Shown: one piece after another, positions 13,745-24,700 of the stretch
Layout of the letters: the number at the start of each line of letters is the position of its first letter
Position numbering within the stretch: position 1 is the first letter of the stretch
Assembly (NCBI GenBank): GCA_020055645.1
Contig: CM034546.1
Span: 70,618,001-70,682,000 of the forward strand
Direction: 5' to 3'
DNA: 64,000 nucleotides
Origin: Tomocerus qinae
Lineage: Eukaryota; Arthropoda; Collembola; Entomobryomorpha; Tomoceridae
Notes under the pieces: generated by a model
The model's database searches: none
What the model was told of the DNA's origin: nothing
What the model saw: only the letters and a program-made list of their open reading frames with translations
Position numbers and translations under genes: made by a program

Positions 13745-14588
13745 TTATGTATTGACTATAATGACGTTTTCTACTTTTCCTAAATGTTTCAAATGAATAG
13801 GTTAACACTAATTGATTCGAGTAATTGTATTTAAACAAGAATGTAACATACCTCTATTAACTCGAATCCAATCGTCTGGTGCACAAATGAAATAAACCCC
13901 CTGAATTAAAAACATAAATCCAATAAATGTTAAAATAATCCCAAGTGCAAACAGAAACGATGGACCACCATGACTGTCGATTCCTCCTTGTTCTTTGAGA
14001 ATGAGGCTATAAGATTTAATTTACATTATTAACAACAATTTCGATGCAGTTGAAAGAAAATATGACTTCAGTAATATAAACTTACAAAATGCCAATGGCT
14101 ATTACGATCCCTCCAAGAACACACAAACTGATGCCCAATGATGTCCTCTAAATTAAAATATAGCCAACCAAATTAATGTGAGTATTGTAAAGATGAATTC
14201 TGTATTAAAAATAAAATGCAACGTCTAAATTCTATTACATTACAAGATATTTCGGCAATCTTACCCAATAATTTTTGTTTGTTTTCCCTTTACTGGAATC
14301 TGAATCCACCAAACTACTCCTAGAATGTGGATACGATTTTACGTATCTTGCTGTATGAATTGTTTCTGTTGTTGGAGAATGTGAATCATTATGGCTTAAC
14401 TCTTTGTGTGAATCCTTATGGCTCAACTCCTTATGTGAATCATTCTGGCTTAACTCCTTATGTGAATCATTATGACTTAACTCTTTTACACCTTCTTCTG
14501 GAGATTCAAATCGTTCATTTAATGTGTATTCCGGTAGGGCTTGTAGTCTTTGACTCCTTCTTACTAGTTCTAGTTCTGCAGCATACAT
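13745..14588 (-). CDS. small two-TM membrane protein with KELSHNDSH repeats
   Basis: Minus-strand exons: 14265-14588 (ATG at 14588), 14086-14147, 13852-14006 and a tentative last exon 13745-13779; phases agree and give about 191 aa. The N-terminal cytosolic-looking half is hydrophilic and contains four nine-residue repeats (KELSHNDSH and variants). It is followed by two hydrophobic segments, one around LGISLCVLGGIVIAIGIF and one around FLFALGIILTFIGFMFLI, separated by a short Gly-rich loop. The family is not recognised. The first three exons have good donors (GTAAGA, GTAAGT, GTATGT) and acceptors. The final exon is less sure because another acceptor about 35 bases downstream would give a longer basic tail. 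Confidence 0.6.
14391..14498 (-). repeat. 27-bp coding minisatellite, four copies
   Basis: Four tandem 27-base units with few differences encode KELS[HQ][NK]DSH in the first exon of the two-TM gene. The period is a multiple of three, so copy-number change would alter protein length without shifting frame. Confidence 0.85.
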
Positions 14589-15637
14589 TTTCCTTCCAGT
14601 AGCTTAATACTGAAGAACTAATTAAGTTGCACAGCTATTAACAATAAATAGTAACAGGTCACCTTTAAGTTTATTTTCAATAGCGTGCCTATGCTACTTA
14701 GTTTAGCGTTAATTTCGATAAAACTGGAGAAACAATAAAATGCAGCGTGTAAATCTTTCTTTTAAGCTCACCTCAGGAGAAGAGTTTGTTCGTTTTTAAC
14801 CTGAATTTAAAAAAGTGCAATGCATATGCAAGGCACTTTTGGATTGGAATATAATATAGCAACACATTGTACTATGAAATTGAATTCAATTTCTGTGGTT
14901 TGTTTTGCTTTCTTGGTTTCAATACTTACATGTTAATATGTTCTGCACATAAAATGCAGGAACGACGACGGCGTGTTGATCGTTGGTTTACATCGAGTTG
15001 CTTGACATTTTAACCTACTCTATATCGGTTCATCAATGTGTCAAAGTTTTTATTCCGTTTATTTACTTCAAATTATATCCTGTATACTGTACTGGAGTAT
15101 GCGGTGTAGTATTAGTATTACATGCTGAAATATACAACATCCTTTAAAATTATATGCCATAAAATATAACAAATTGGTATGTTGATGATTACTTGTAGAT
15201 GCAGACTACAGTTGAATGCACGCTTGGAATAAAACAGGTTAGGTGTAAGTGTAGTAACCAGGGACTGAACATGAAAATCTATTAAAACTGAAGAGAATAG
15301 AGAACTAATTTGAGAATCGCGTGACTGGAACACAGGTCACATAGTCACACCTACTTCCTATTCCGATACTCCAGAAAAAACTTTGATTTACTCTCTTATA
15401 TCAGTTTATATTCTCTTTCTTGAATGCTAATATTTTGTCAAGCAATACTATTCACATAAATTTACCTATCACTCTCATTTTACAAACTTTCTAATTGCCT
15501 ATTTATTAAATCTTTGATAACCACATTGTAAAGAAACTATAACAGACTATTTTCGCTTGCGATAAATTAAACAATAATTGTAACCATAGTCTCGGTCTCT
15601 CAACTTTTCATCATGTTTGTGTTGTTTAAGGTATTCG
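14589..15637. other. intergenic, no gene seen
   Basis: About 1 kb upstream of the two-TM gene. No supported frame or RNA gene. It probably holds that gene's promoter, but no element was recognised. Confidence 0.35.
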
Positions 15638-16332
15638 GATAACTTGTATAAATTATTTCGCATATGCGGGTAGTGGCAACTTGTATACGCAAATGGTTAT
15701 CTCTGATACCGTATTAATCGAATCAATTCTCCGGGTTGGTATTGTTACATTGGCCTTTTTTAGCTCCTGAAAACAATGATAATCGAAATAGTTAACCAGG
15801 GTGGTGAATTATTTCGATACGGAGAATTATTTTACAAACAGTCAATTTTTATTGAAGTCCGGGTACATACAAAAGTAAATTATTTCTCGACTATTATCAT
15901 ATTTCCCATTAAATGGGGACATATTGAGTTAAGTACATGTCCACTCAAATATACCTGCTATACTATTATTTCGATACGGAGAATTATTTCTCAAAGGCTA
16001 TTATTTTGCCCCTGAAAACGATAAAAATCGAATTAGTTACCCGGGGGCACTATTTCAATACGGAGAATTAATTCGATTAATACGGTATGCTCTTTTAGCA
16101 TGGATTATTTACATGGAGTAAAAGATTAATTCAAATGTGAACACATGGTTACCCATGTAAGGGATTGTAACGTATTAATAATCATGGTAATGATCATAAT
16201 AATCCACGTTAAGATCATATTATACGGAATATCCGTTTGCGTATACAAATTGTGACTATTGATATACGGGATATCCATTTGCATATACACGACGTCACTA
16301 CCCTCATATATGAAATAATTATACAAGTTATC
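15638..16332. mobile_element. outer MITE-like element interrupted by a second MITE
   Basis: The left end (from 15638, gataacttgtataaattatt) and the reverse complement of the right end (to 16332, gataacttgtataattattt) match over about 60 bases with a few differences, including a shared gggtagtg segment and gtata.gcaaatgg. The outermost bases are compatible with a TA target duplication but not decisive. A different 377-bp element sits inside at 15709-16085, so this is the older insertion. No coding capacity. Confidence 0.65.
15709..16085. mobile_element. TA-flanked MITE, copy 1
   Basis: Terminal inverted repeats of about 28 bases begin ccgtattaatcga and continue through attctccg; the right end gives the same sequence inverted. 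Both sides are flanked by TA (15707-15708 and 16086-16087), as in Tc1/mariner-type insertions. The interior has further subterminal inverted blocks such as gaattatttcgatacggag. A 404-bp relative lies at 48051-48454. It has no transposase, so it depends on another element. Confidence 0.85.
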
Positions 16333-17390
16333 AGTGATCCCAAACCCAGTCTGTTCTTTATGTTATTATATAACAGATACCCACAATGTTTAGTATTAAA
16401 GTAACGAATAATATGTTCTTTTATGGAAATTAATTGGCAACTTACCGGTTCTGTTGTTTGACGACAAATATTTCTAGACCAAAGGTTACGTTCCGAGTTT
16501 CAAATTACCCCAAAACATTTACAAAATTACTTCTTGTAGCAAAATATTAATTAAAAATTTTCATTTGAATGTTCCACCCTAAATCCTTCTACGTCTTCTT
16601 TAGTGTTAAAACCTGATCTTCATTGAAAGTTTTCATCCAATTCTGGGATGGACGCCAATGAGATAATACTAATCTTTCATTTAGATACAATTTACAAATT
16701 TTCTTTTATTGGTTTTCTTTATTCCCAACCAGTAATTATTTTTAAAATCAATCAATTTAAATTGACAACCTATGAAAGAGGAATTGCGCAAAAAATAAAA
16801 GGTAGGAATACTTGGAAGTATATCCTTATTCCTGAAAAAAGTGTCGCATCCCCAATGGCACTTACTCGCTGTCCAGCAGAAGAGGTATTTTCTAAAAAGA
16901 AAAAATGACTATCATTTAAAAAAAATAGCTTATCGTTCGTTTAGGAAGGGGAATCTAAAATAGTATGAGTTCAATAGGAAATATCATCAGCAGCTGTCGT
17001 CGAAGAACCGGAAGTTGTACAGCCAAGTGACATGCACCAACCAATGCTATAATTAGACATTTTTGTGTGAATAAAATTTTGATTAATTTCTCTTGTGGGT
17101 TGGTAGCTCACTCGGTAGACATGGTGAACTTTAGCAGCGTGGCTGCACAAGAAATTTTTAAGCATGGTATATTAATTCTACTAACTCCAATTTCTGTTAG
17201 ATTTCTTTTAGTGGTTACTATCACATTCTTAGGGTGTATTTATTGAGCACACTAGCTCCTACTTACAAATTTCATAACTAGTGATTAAAACCGCTTACCA
17301 TGTATTTGAAGTATTCCTTCTGTACTTCCCATTAAATTTTGGGAAATGCACTTGTAGCCGCAGCTGCAGAGTTCCCTACTGGAAACCTTG
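16333..17390. other. intergenic, no supported gene
   Basis: An 86-codon open frame (16648-16908) and a tRNA-A-box-like tract near 17098 were examined and not accepted. The GC-richer sequence from about 17390 on probably belongs to the 5' part of the non-LTR retrotransposon. Confidence 0.35.
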
Positions 17391-17673
17391 TTGATGATGA
17401 GATACGTCTAGATGCTACTACGCGCCGGTCGCACGACTTGGGCTGCGGAGCACGTGGGAATTTAGTCAGTATTTTTAGTAGTTAGTCAGCAGTGTGTCGT
17501 CTTGTCTTAATCTTAATTATCAGGATTATTTTTATCCTCGTAGAGTAGTACTTGTATTCAGTGTTTTTTTGTCTTTAATAGTTTTTAAGCACATTTAAGT
17601 TAAAATTTATTTATTTTATTGTTATTTATTTTTGTATTGATATTCCCTTGTGTCCTTTCTCACTCTGTAGTTT

Positions 17674-18690
17674 ATGGTTCGTAAACTACTGGTAGATGGT
17701 ATCTCTGGCGTAGGCGGTAACGTTAACTCCAAAAGTGACTCTAAGTTGGTACAGTTCAGAAGTTATTTATCGAAAATCGGAATACTCAAGAATCATCTGA
17801 AAACTAAAAGAGGATGCCGAGCAGGAATTTGGAACAAAACGAAGAAATCAAATCAAAATGTCAGCATTATCCCCACAACGTCGACGAACATTTCCTCGAA
17901 ATCACGTAACATTAAGATTGACCTCCCACGACTTTATTATTGTAACGCAACTTCACTAAATTTTAAAAAGTTGAATAAACTAGAAAATATACTTACTCAA
18001 TTCGATGTTGCAGTAATAACAGAGTCGTGGGGAGACAATATTCGTAACCTTTCGATCAATAATTTCATTAAATACGAAAAATGTAGAGACACTAAAAAAG
18101 GTGGTGGTGTAATTATTTACATTCGTGATAGTTACTCATCACACCAAATCAACCTTAATTTCTTGGTGCCTAATAGCGTTGATTTAGTCATTTCAATTAT
18201 TAAACCCAAAAAGCTTTCTAGTCTAATGAGTGTATTAATAGTCATAGGTATTTATATTCCCCCCTCCATTGTAGCTAAATTACCCGATCTTAGTGACAAT
18301 ATTAGTAATGTTTTAGTCAACCTTACAAATAAATATTCAAACCCTAAGTTCATTATTTGTGGTGACTTTAACAACTTGAAAATTAATTTTAATAGTTTCA
18401 ATATCAACCAAATAATTGACTTCCCCACATTTTTCCACAAACCAACTAATAGTATGTCTAATCTAGATTTAATTTTCACAAACCTCCAAGATTATTATTA
18501 TGAACCTCTTCCCAATGCTCCACTTTGGCCTACAGTCAATAACGTTGTCCATTGTAGCATTCATTTAATGCCCCTCAAAATTTTTAGTTGTACAACGAAT
18601 TACATTACAAAACAATTCAGGAAGTTACATGAGGATAGCATCGAAATGATGAATTGTTTACTAAAAAATTCAATTGGCAACCCATTTTAA
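17674..18690 (+). CDS. LINE endonuclease region
   Basis: Encodes the retrotransposon endonuclease that nicks target DNA. Motifs seen: an N-terminal NATSL segment (about residue 91), ITESWG with the metal-binding Glu, YIPP, CGDFNN (about residue 230), SNLDLIFTN and a terminal H-S-I-H, the order expected for the exonuclease-endonuclease-phosphatase fold. A basic segment with KRGCRAG precedes it. The frame ends prematurely after NSIGNPF, just past an A6 run at 18663-18668, while the downstream reverse transcriptase frame continues the homology. The start at ATG 17674 is the first in frame; earlier sequence looks untranslated. Confidence 0.8.
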   Translation: MVRKLLVDGISGVGGNVNSKSDSKLVQFRSYLSKIGILKNHLKTKRGCRAGIWNKTKKSNQNVSIIPTTSTNISSKSRNIKIDLPRLYYCNATSLNFKKLNKLENILTQFDVAVITESWGDNIRNLSINNFIKYEKCRDTKKGGGVIIYIRDSYSSHQINLNFLVPNSVDLVISIIKPKKLSSLMSVLIVIGIYIPPSIVAKLPDLSDNISNVLVNLTNKYSNPKFIICGDFNNLKINFNSFNINQIIDFPTFFHKPTNSMSNLDLIFTNLQDYYYEPLPNAPLWPTVNNVVHCSIHLMPLKIFSCTTNYITKQFRKLHEDSIEMMNCLLKNSIGNPF

Positions 18691-20726
18691 AATTAAAAAA
18701 CATTAACCGTGAAGTCAAAATAACCAATAATGTATTTAATTATTATTTCAATGACTGTTTCCCAATCCAAGAAACCAAGTATGATAGCCTCAGTCCCCCT
18801 TGGTTTTCCCCAATTCTTAAATCGTTAATCAAACAAAAAAATAAATGCACAATTAACAGTGCTGAATATAGAACACTCCAAAACAAAATTGTTAATGAAA
18901 TTAATGTAGCTAAATCAAATCATAGATCAATGATTAATGACAAAATCAAAATGATCGGTTGTAAAAATTGGTACAAATATGTTAATGAAATTACGGGTAA
19001 AGGTAAATTTGACAATGTAATGAACAAAATTAAAACTTTCACTCCCCCGAATCTTAATGATAAGCAAATTGTCAACGCAGTCAACAGTCACTTCGCTGAG
19101 ATAGTAAACACATACCCAGAACCAACCTCCTCTCCTACTTTAATTCCCGACGAGAATGAATCTTTCAAGATTGATGAATTCAACATTTATTTAGCCTTAA
19201 ATAAACTCAATCCTAAAAAATCTAACCTCCCGACCAATGTCCCTACACTTATCCTAAAGAATTGTGCAGATTCGATTGCCCCCATCCTCACTAATATAAT
19301 CAACCATTCCTTATCCGAACAAAAAGTACCTGTCCAGTGGAAAGTAGGCCTTATCACTCCGCTAGCCAAAACCGACCCGGTTTCTTCGTTAAATGACCTG
19401 AGACCTATAGTCAAAACTGATATATGTTGCAAGATCGCAGAAGGTTTCATTGTTAAAGAAATTTACAACCGTACGGAAAATCTCATCAACTTGAACCAAT
19501 TCGGCGCTTTAAAGAAGTCATCCACGCTTCACTCTCTCCTCAAAATCAATCACTTCATACTCAAGTCTCTTGAAATTCCTGGATGTAGAGTAGTTATGCA
19601 CTTAACTGATTTCAAGAAAGCATATGACCTTATTGACAATGAAATCTTGTTGATGCGTATGGCCGAATACAATCTACCGACCTATTTGATTCACTGGGTC
19701 AAGGACTTCCTTGTAGGAAGATCAATCATCACATCATTAAATAGAATCCAATCAGACCCTCTCAAAACAACCTGTGGTTCCCCCCAGGGGACGAAACTTT
19801 CTCCCACCCTCTTCCTGATCCACATCAACATCATTCTTGACACCCTCTCCAAAAAGTTCCCACAACCCTTTTTCTGTTTTGGTGCGTTCGTCGATGACTT
19901 AGTGACTGTTGAACGCGTACTTCGTAATGAGACTCCCAAATCTCAGATTATGTTAAATGAGTTCAACAACTTAGCCAATAGTATTAAATTAGTTGTTAAT
20001 CCCTCCAAATGTTTCACAATAATTATAGACTTTACCAGAAATGAAATAGCTGACAGCTGGTCATTTTCAATTAACGACACTATTCTACCCAAATCTTCAA
20101 ATCCCAAAATCTTGGGAGTTTTACACAGTAACAAGCTTAAATTTACCGATCACATTCAATCCATTATCAATAAGGCTTCCAAGAGACTATTTATATTTTC
20201 TAAACTCCATAACTTAGGTTTTTCCACTAAAGAAAAAATCCATGCCTATAAATCTTTCATCAGACCCTTACTCGAGTACGCGTCGCCAATATGGGGCCCG
20301 ACTCTTTCTAAATTGCAAATCAATAAATTAGAATCCTTCCAAAAGAAATGCTTGTCGTTTATATTGAAATCCTCTGTCAACCGTTTCAATTATGATAAAA
20401 CATTAACTAACCTTAATTTAGAAAAATTGTCCACCAGGAGAGATAATGCTCTTTTCGCATTCGGCAATAATATTTTAAAAAACGAAACCCGCCTACGTCA
20501 CTTGTTACCTAATTTTAATATTAATCTATTTAACAATACTCGTGGACTTAGAAATGATAGTGTATTATTTAAAAAAACAATTTGTAAATACACTAGATAT
20601 CAAAATTCTTCTGTCCCGAAGGTAATTGGACTTCTAAATAATGAGTTTGACAAGCCATACCATGGCAGACTACTATATCTTAACCACCTGTATTTCAAAA
20701 ATTCTCTTCCTAATACTGTAACTTAA
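18654..20726 (+). CDS. LINE reverse transcriptase region
   Basis: Reverse transcriptase for target-primed reverse transcription. In order: a KFNWQPIL and PPWFSP linker typical between EN and RT, LNDLRPI, the motif-A region DFKKAYD with the catalytic Asp, GSPQGTKLSPTLF, and the catalytic FVDD box, then a thumb segment (KILGV, RPLLEYASPIWGP). No RNase H was recognised, in line with CR1/jockey-like elements. The real start is not here: the first residues overlap the endonuclease frame in another phase, so the frame begins by a frameshift within the A-run rather than at a start codon. A one-base indel or assembly error explains it best. Confidence 0.85.
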   Translation: MFTKKFNWQPILKLKNINREVKITNNVFNYYFNDCFPIQETKYDSLSPPWFSPILKSLIKQKNKCTINSAEYRTLQNKIVNEINVAKSNHRSMINDKIKMIGCKNWYKYVNEITGKGKFDNVMNKIKTFTPPNLNDKQIVNAVNSHFAEIVNTYPEPTSSPTLIPDENESFKIDEFNIYLALNKLNPKKSNLPTNVPTLILKNCADSIAPILTNIINHSLSEQKVPVQWKVGLITPLAKTDPVSSLNDLRPIVKTDICCKIAEGFIVKEIYNRTENLINLNQFGALKKSSTLHSLLKINHFILKSLEIPGCRVVMHLTDFKKAYDLIDNEILLMRMAEYNLPTYLIHWVKDFLVGRSIITSLNRIQSDPLKTTCGSPQGTKLSPTLFLIHINIILDTLSKKFPQPFFCFGAFVDDLVTVERVLRNETPKSQIMLNEFNNLANSIKLVVNPSKCFTIIIDFTRNEIADSWSFSINDTILPKSSNPKILGVLHSNKLKFTDHIQSIINKASKRLFIFSKLHNLGFSTKEKIHAYKSFIRPLLEYASPIWGPTLSKLQINKLESFQKKCLSFILKSSVNRFNYDKTLTNLNLEKLSTRRDNALFAFGNNILKNETRLRHLLPNFNINLFNNTRGLRNDSVLFKKTICKYTRYQNSSVPKVIGLLNNEFDKPYHGRLLYLNHLYFKNSLPNTVT

Positions 20727-20835
20727 TTTCGGATATTAGTAGTTCGGCACTCAGTCCAAAAGCTTATATCTGTCGTTATATGTATACCTTGATTTTCATT
20801 GAATAAAAACTTACATTACATTACATTCTCACTTC

Positions 20836-21789
20836 AAAAGGAGACAGAATTTCTTCAGTAATATTGAACCTGTCATTCCTGATTATCAATTCACCTAGAA
20901 AAACGCATAATATAAGTTGGCTATTAATAGCGATGTAACTCTAACTGATTCAGAAGTTTTCTAGTGAATTAATTCTTGGATTCCAAAATAATAAATTTTA
21001 GATCATACCTATCTTTTTATATTCTATACAGGTTTCAAATAACCAGACTTGACAACACTATATAAAAATAATTAGGTTATTGCAATAAAAATACCAAAGC
21101 TTAGCTTTCAAAAATTCCCTGAAATTTTATACAGTGGAAAAATGACAAGTAGTTACATTTAATGAAATTTCAACAAAAAAATTCTGCAATTAATTCAATA
21201 ATGACTAATATGAATAAATTCGCCCTTTTACAACTAAATCTTTTGAACCTACACTAACTGAAAACGCCAATGCAATTCAATTTAATGACCTTTCGGAATC
21301 TCACACTGAAAGAGATATTTTAATTTTGTGGTATTTTAAATTTGAAAATTTACAGAGTAAAAATATTTTTATTGCATGATATTTTGTGCGCATGTGTTTA
21401 TATTGTACTAAAGCCATGTCCACGGGAATGTGACACAAAAATTCGACAGAAATCAATTAGGTTTTTGTTTGCATCTGCAAATCTTATTATTTCAAAATAT
21501 TGTTTCCATTATTTTAATGTCAAGCTGATATTGATCTTTAAATAATTTCCATTTTCAAGTTCTTAAAAGAAACAGAGAAGCAGGTAAAAAGAATCTGTGT
21601 ATATTCTTATTATGGTTACCACTGAACTGATATATATAACTGGAAATAAAGAGAAACATCAATCTATCATCGTTATTATCGCCACGGTCACATCCATTGT
21701 AATATGGTCAAAAAGATTGTATTGCAACCAATCAACCAATGCAACAATTCTATCCAAAAAGTCAGAAAATTTAGAAGGAATAATTTTAC
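20836..21789. other. no feature seen
   Basis: AT-rich sequence between the LINE tail and the last recognised Ig exon. Remaining 3' exons of the Ig gene (second half of Ig3) would be expected here on the minus strand, but none was found. Confidence 0.3.
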
Positions 21790-24700
21790 CTGTTTTGCTA
21801 GTCCACTGATTCAACGGCTTGGGAGATGCTTGGACTAAGCACTGTAAAACGACGTCGGAACCTCTTGAAAATGCTACTGGTTGAATTGGAACTTGAATTG
21901 AAGGAGGAACTGAAATTTTTAAAATTGAAAATGTGACAGTTGTTTATTAATTGAGTAAAATATCACAGGAAATATTAAACAAACAAAGCCAGTAACGAGT
22001 TCGAAAAATTTACTGAATTGAAAGCAATAGGGTTATTGTTATTTTCAAAATGTATCCAATTTAATTATAATTTGAATTTGAAACTCTAATTATCAAAAAT
22101 AGAATTTTCAAAACTTCAAATATTTCATTTCAAAGTTTTAATTTTAAGTTATTTTAAGAAATGTATGATTTTTCGTTAATAGTTGGAAACACAGATTCAA
22201 AAAATTGAATCATGCTAGTCTTCACTTACAATGAACAAATAGGAAAATTCTGGAAAGTTGACGTCCGATGAAGCAATAAAACATCATAGTTTGCAGGACA
22301 TAAAAGAAAAATAAAAAATATAATAATTATTTATCCATACTCTCTCTGTCTAGGATCTAGGACCCACCGCAGACCGTAAAATAAGACGGTGCACCTAACA
22401 AACCTACCTAATTTATATTAACTCTAACGTAACTAAGGGCGAGACGTTCCAGACTTTTAGTTTTGCATGTCTTTCTAGGATTTTCAATTTTTTTAAATCC
22501 TCCATATTTCCTGATTTCTTCCATTACACAAATTCCGAATATTTACAATAAATCTAAATAATTGAACTAAAATAACCATAAGCAAAATGAAGACCTTAGT
22601 ATTTGTGAAACGGGTTCTCTTTTGCATTTGGCTCTGCTTTTTGATTTACGTGAAAAGATAATATTATCTAGCTATTCGATTCAGAAAACGTTGGGAACCT
22701 GTTTCGCAAAATTCGTATTTTTAGTATTCATGGTTCAACATTTTAGATTAAGATACAAACCACATCCTTACAAACTGGACAAGCCCTATTTAATGTCACT
22801 TCTGTTTCCATTTTATTGCGTCTCTGAAAGGAAATTGAGTGCCTTAAAAGGAAATTAACGGTAAAATATTACTGTTTCGATGCTAGAGGTGAAACACCAT
22901 TTGATGCTATGCACAAATACGCTCCCATCTCGGATCGTGTGACGTTCATCAGGGTTAACACGCTTTCTTCGTAGATATCTGTAGTAGCTGCAACAATAAG
23001 AGCAATATAAAAGCGTAAGTGATGTAAATATTGACAAATGAAAATTATAATTATTAATTACAGACCAACAGTTTACTAAGTTTCTTTTGTATAGTTGTTT
23101 TAAACACAGATAATTAGAGAATTTTTGTTGTGCTTTGTCAGGTCTTCCAAAGAACATTTAAATGTGCACTTTAAACCATTTTAATAATTTATGGCCATTT
23201 CAATCATTAGAATGATTGGTCTTCTATCTATAGAACGGTTCCCGGATATATGTGCCAACGGTCAAATGTGCCAATTATTTTTTCAGAGATTTTGAGAAGT
23301 GCCAAAAACAAAAGTGCCAATAAAATAAAATAATCGATATCGATATTACGTTTTGTGAAATACTGTGCAACCTGAAAAGAAATCTTTCCATTAAGCTCCC
23401 TGTACTTTTTTCTTTTGAGGTGGGGAGGTGGGCATTCCGCTGTCAAAGTAAACGATCATAAGCGAACAGTTGCTTTGTTCGCTTTGGAAATGGGGCAACA
23501 ACATCCATATTGATGGATGAAATTTATCCACTCTATAATTAAAACCAAGATGCCAACCTTCCAAGGAATTTGTTGTTCTTAGTACATCTTCCTGTACACG
23601 TTTCCAATATTTTAAGGTTTTAATAACATATTTTTGTGTAGAAATACCTGTGAAGGTGTTTCTTTTCAACTACTGGGGCCGTGGGGCCAAGGCAAATGAT
23701 AAACAGCAACTGAAAGAAATGAATGGAAGATTTTTTTCCCTAAACTAGGACTTCAGTTATATGCTTAGCGTTTACATATCAGCTTATTCAAATTACACAA
23801 GTCTTGATTGATCTAAGTTCGTTAGTCTTCCATTTACTATGAACTACAAATAGAATTGCTAGAAAAGCATAAATATTTTAGCATAGATCATCCAACGCAA
23901 ACTTTTTGGATTTTGGCATTAAATGCTTTGGCACTTTTGAAATTGACACTTATGGACATTGAGAGTGCCAATTGGGCTTTATATCCGGACACCATCTAGA
24001 ACAATTATTATACAGTACCTTTATTCGTCCGACTTTTGTCTTCTTTAGCGATAATATCAGTACCATCTTCATTTTTCCAAGTAACAACGGGCTTAGGATA
24101 GCCTGTGGCTCTACACATTAACGTTGCCGTTTCACCCTCAATAACCGTTAAGTCGTCTGATGTCTCTATTATTTCTGGTGGGTGATCTTGTGGGGACAGA
24201 ACTTCCAACCAGGCGCAGTCCTGGATAGTTGTCATTTTTTGGAACTTTGAATTTTAATAGAGTAGCAAATTTTGACAAAAATGACCAGCGTCATTTTAAT
24301 TAAAAAAATTTTCTCTATTTAACTCATCTTAAGTCATTACCATACCAAGGTATCGAAAAACCCGGGTTTTTAGGAAAAAACGTTGGTTTTTATGTGGTGT
24401 ATAGCTGCCGCAAAATACATGTTTTATTAGAAAATTCTTTTTTTGCAATGTTTTGTTTTGTTTCCACGATACAAGTAAACTTGTGACATTTTCTCACTCC
24501 ATAATGAATTTTCGACATATTTTTGAGCCAATTGAAAACCGGTACTAAAAAGCCTTAGTAGGCTTTGCATATGCATTTTCTATGAATCATAACTAAATAT
24601 ATCATAAAAATTGTTACCCACTTGAAATTTGGATACTTCGGTATTAATTTGGCACCTGTAGCACCCTTTGTCCTCTACTTGTACGGACATGATACGAAGG

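Larger units (their letters stand above)
17391..20835 (+). mobile_element. non-LTR (LINE) retrotransposon, EN-RT type, frame disrupted
   Basis: An apurinic-type endonuclease frame is followed by a reverse transcriptase frame and a 3' end with AATAAA (around 20802) and a short ttaca/attac tandem tail ending near 20835, a 3' end style common in CR1/L2/jockey-like LINEs. The 5' limit is uncertain; GC-richer sequence from about 17390 is unlike the flanks and is taken as 5' UTR. No flanking duplication was identified. The two coding blocks are out of frame with each other at an A-run, so this copy is probably dead unless the shift is an assembly error. Confidence 0.85.

Noticed and set aside
16648-16908. 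86-codon open frame starting at ATG
   Set aside because: No motif or neighbouring exon; ends in a poly-Lys run from A-rich DNA.
17095-17150. tRNA-like tract (ggtagctcactcggtaga)
   Set aside because: It resembles an internal A box, but no B box (GGTTCGANNCC) or acceptor stem pairing follows.
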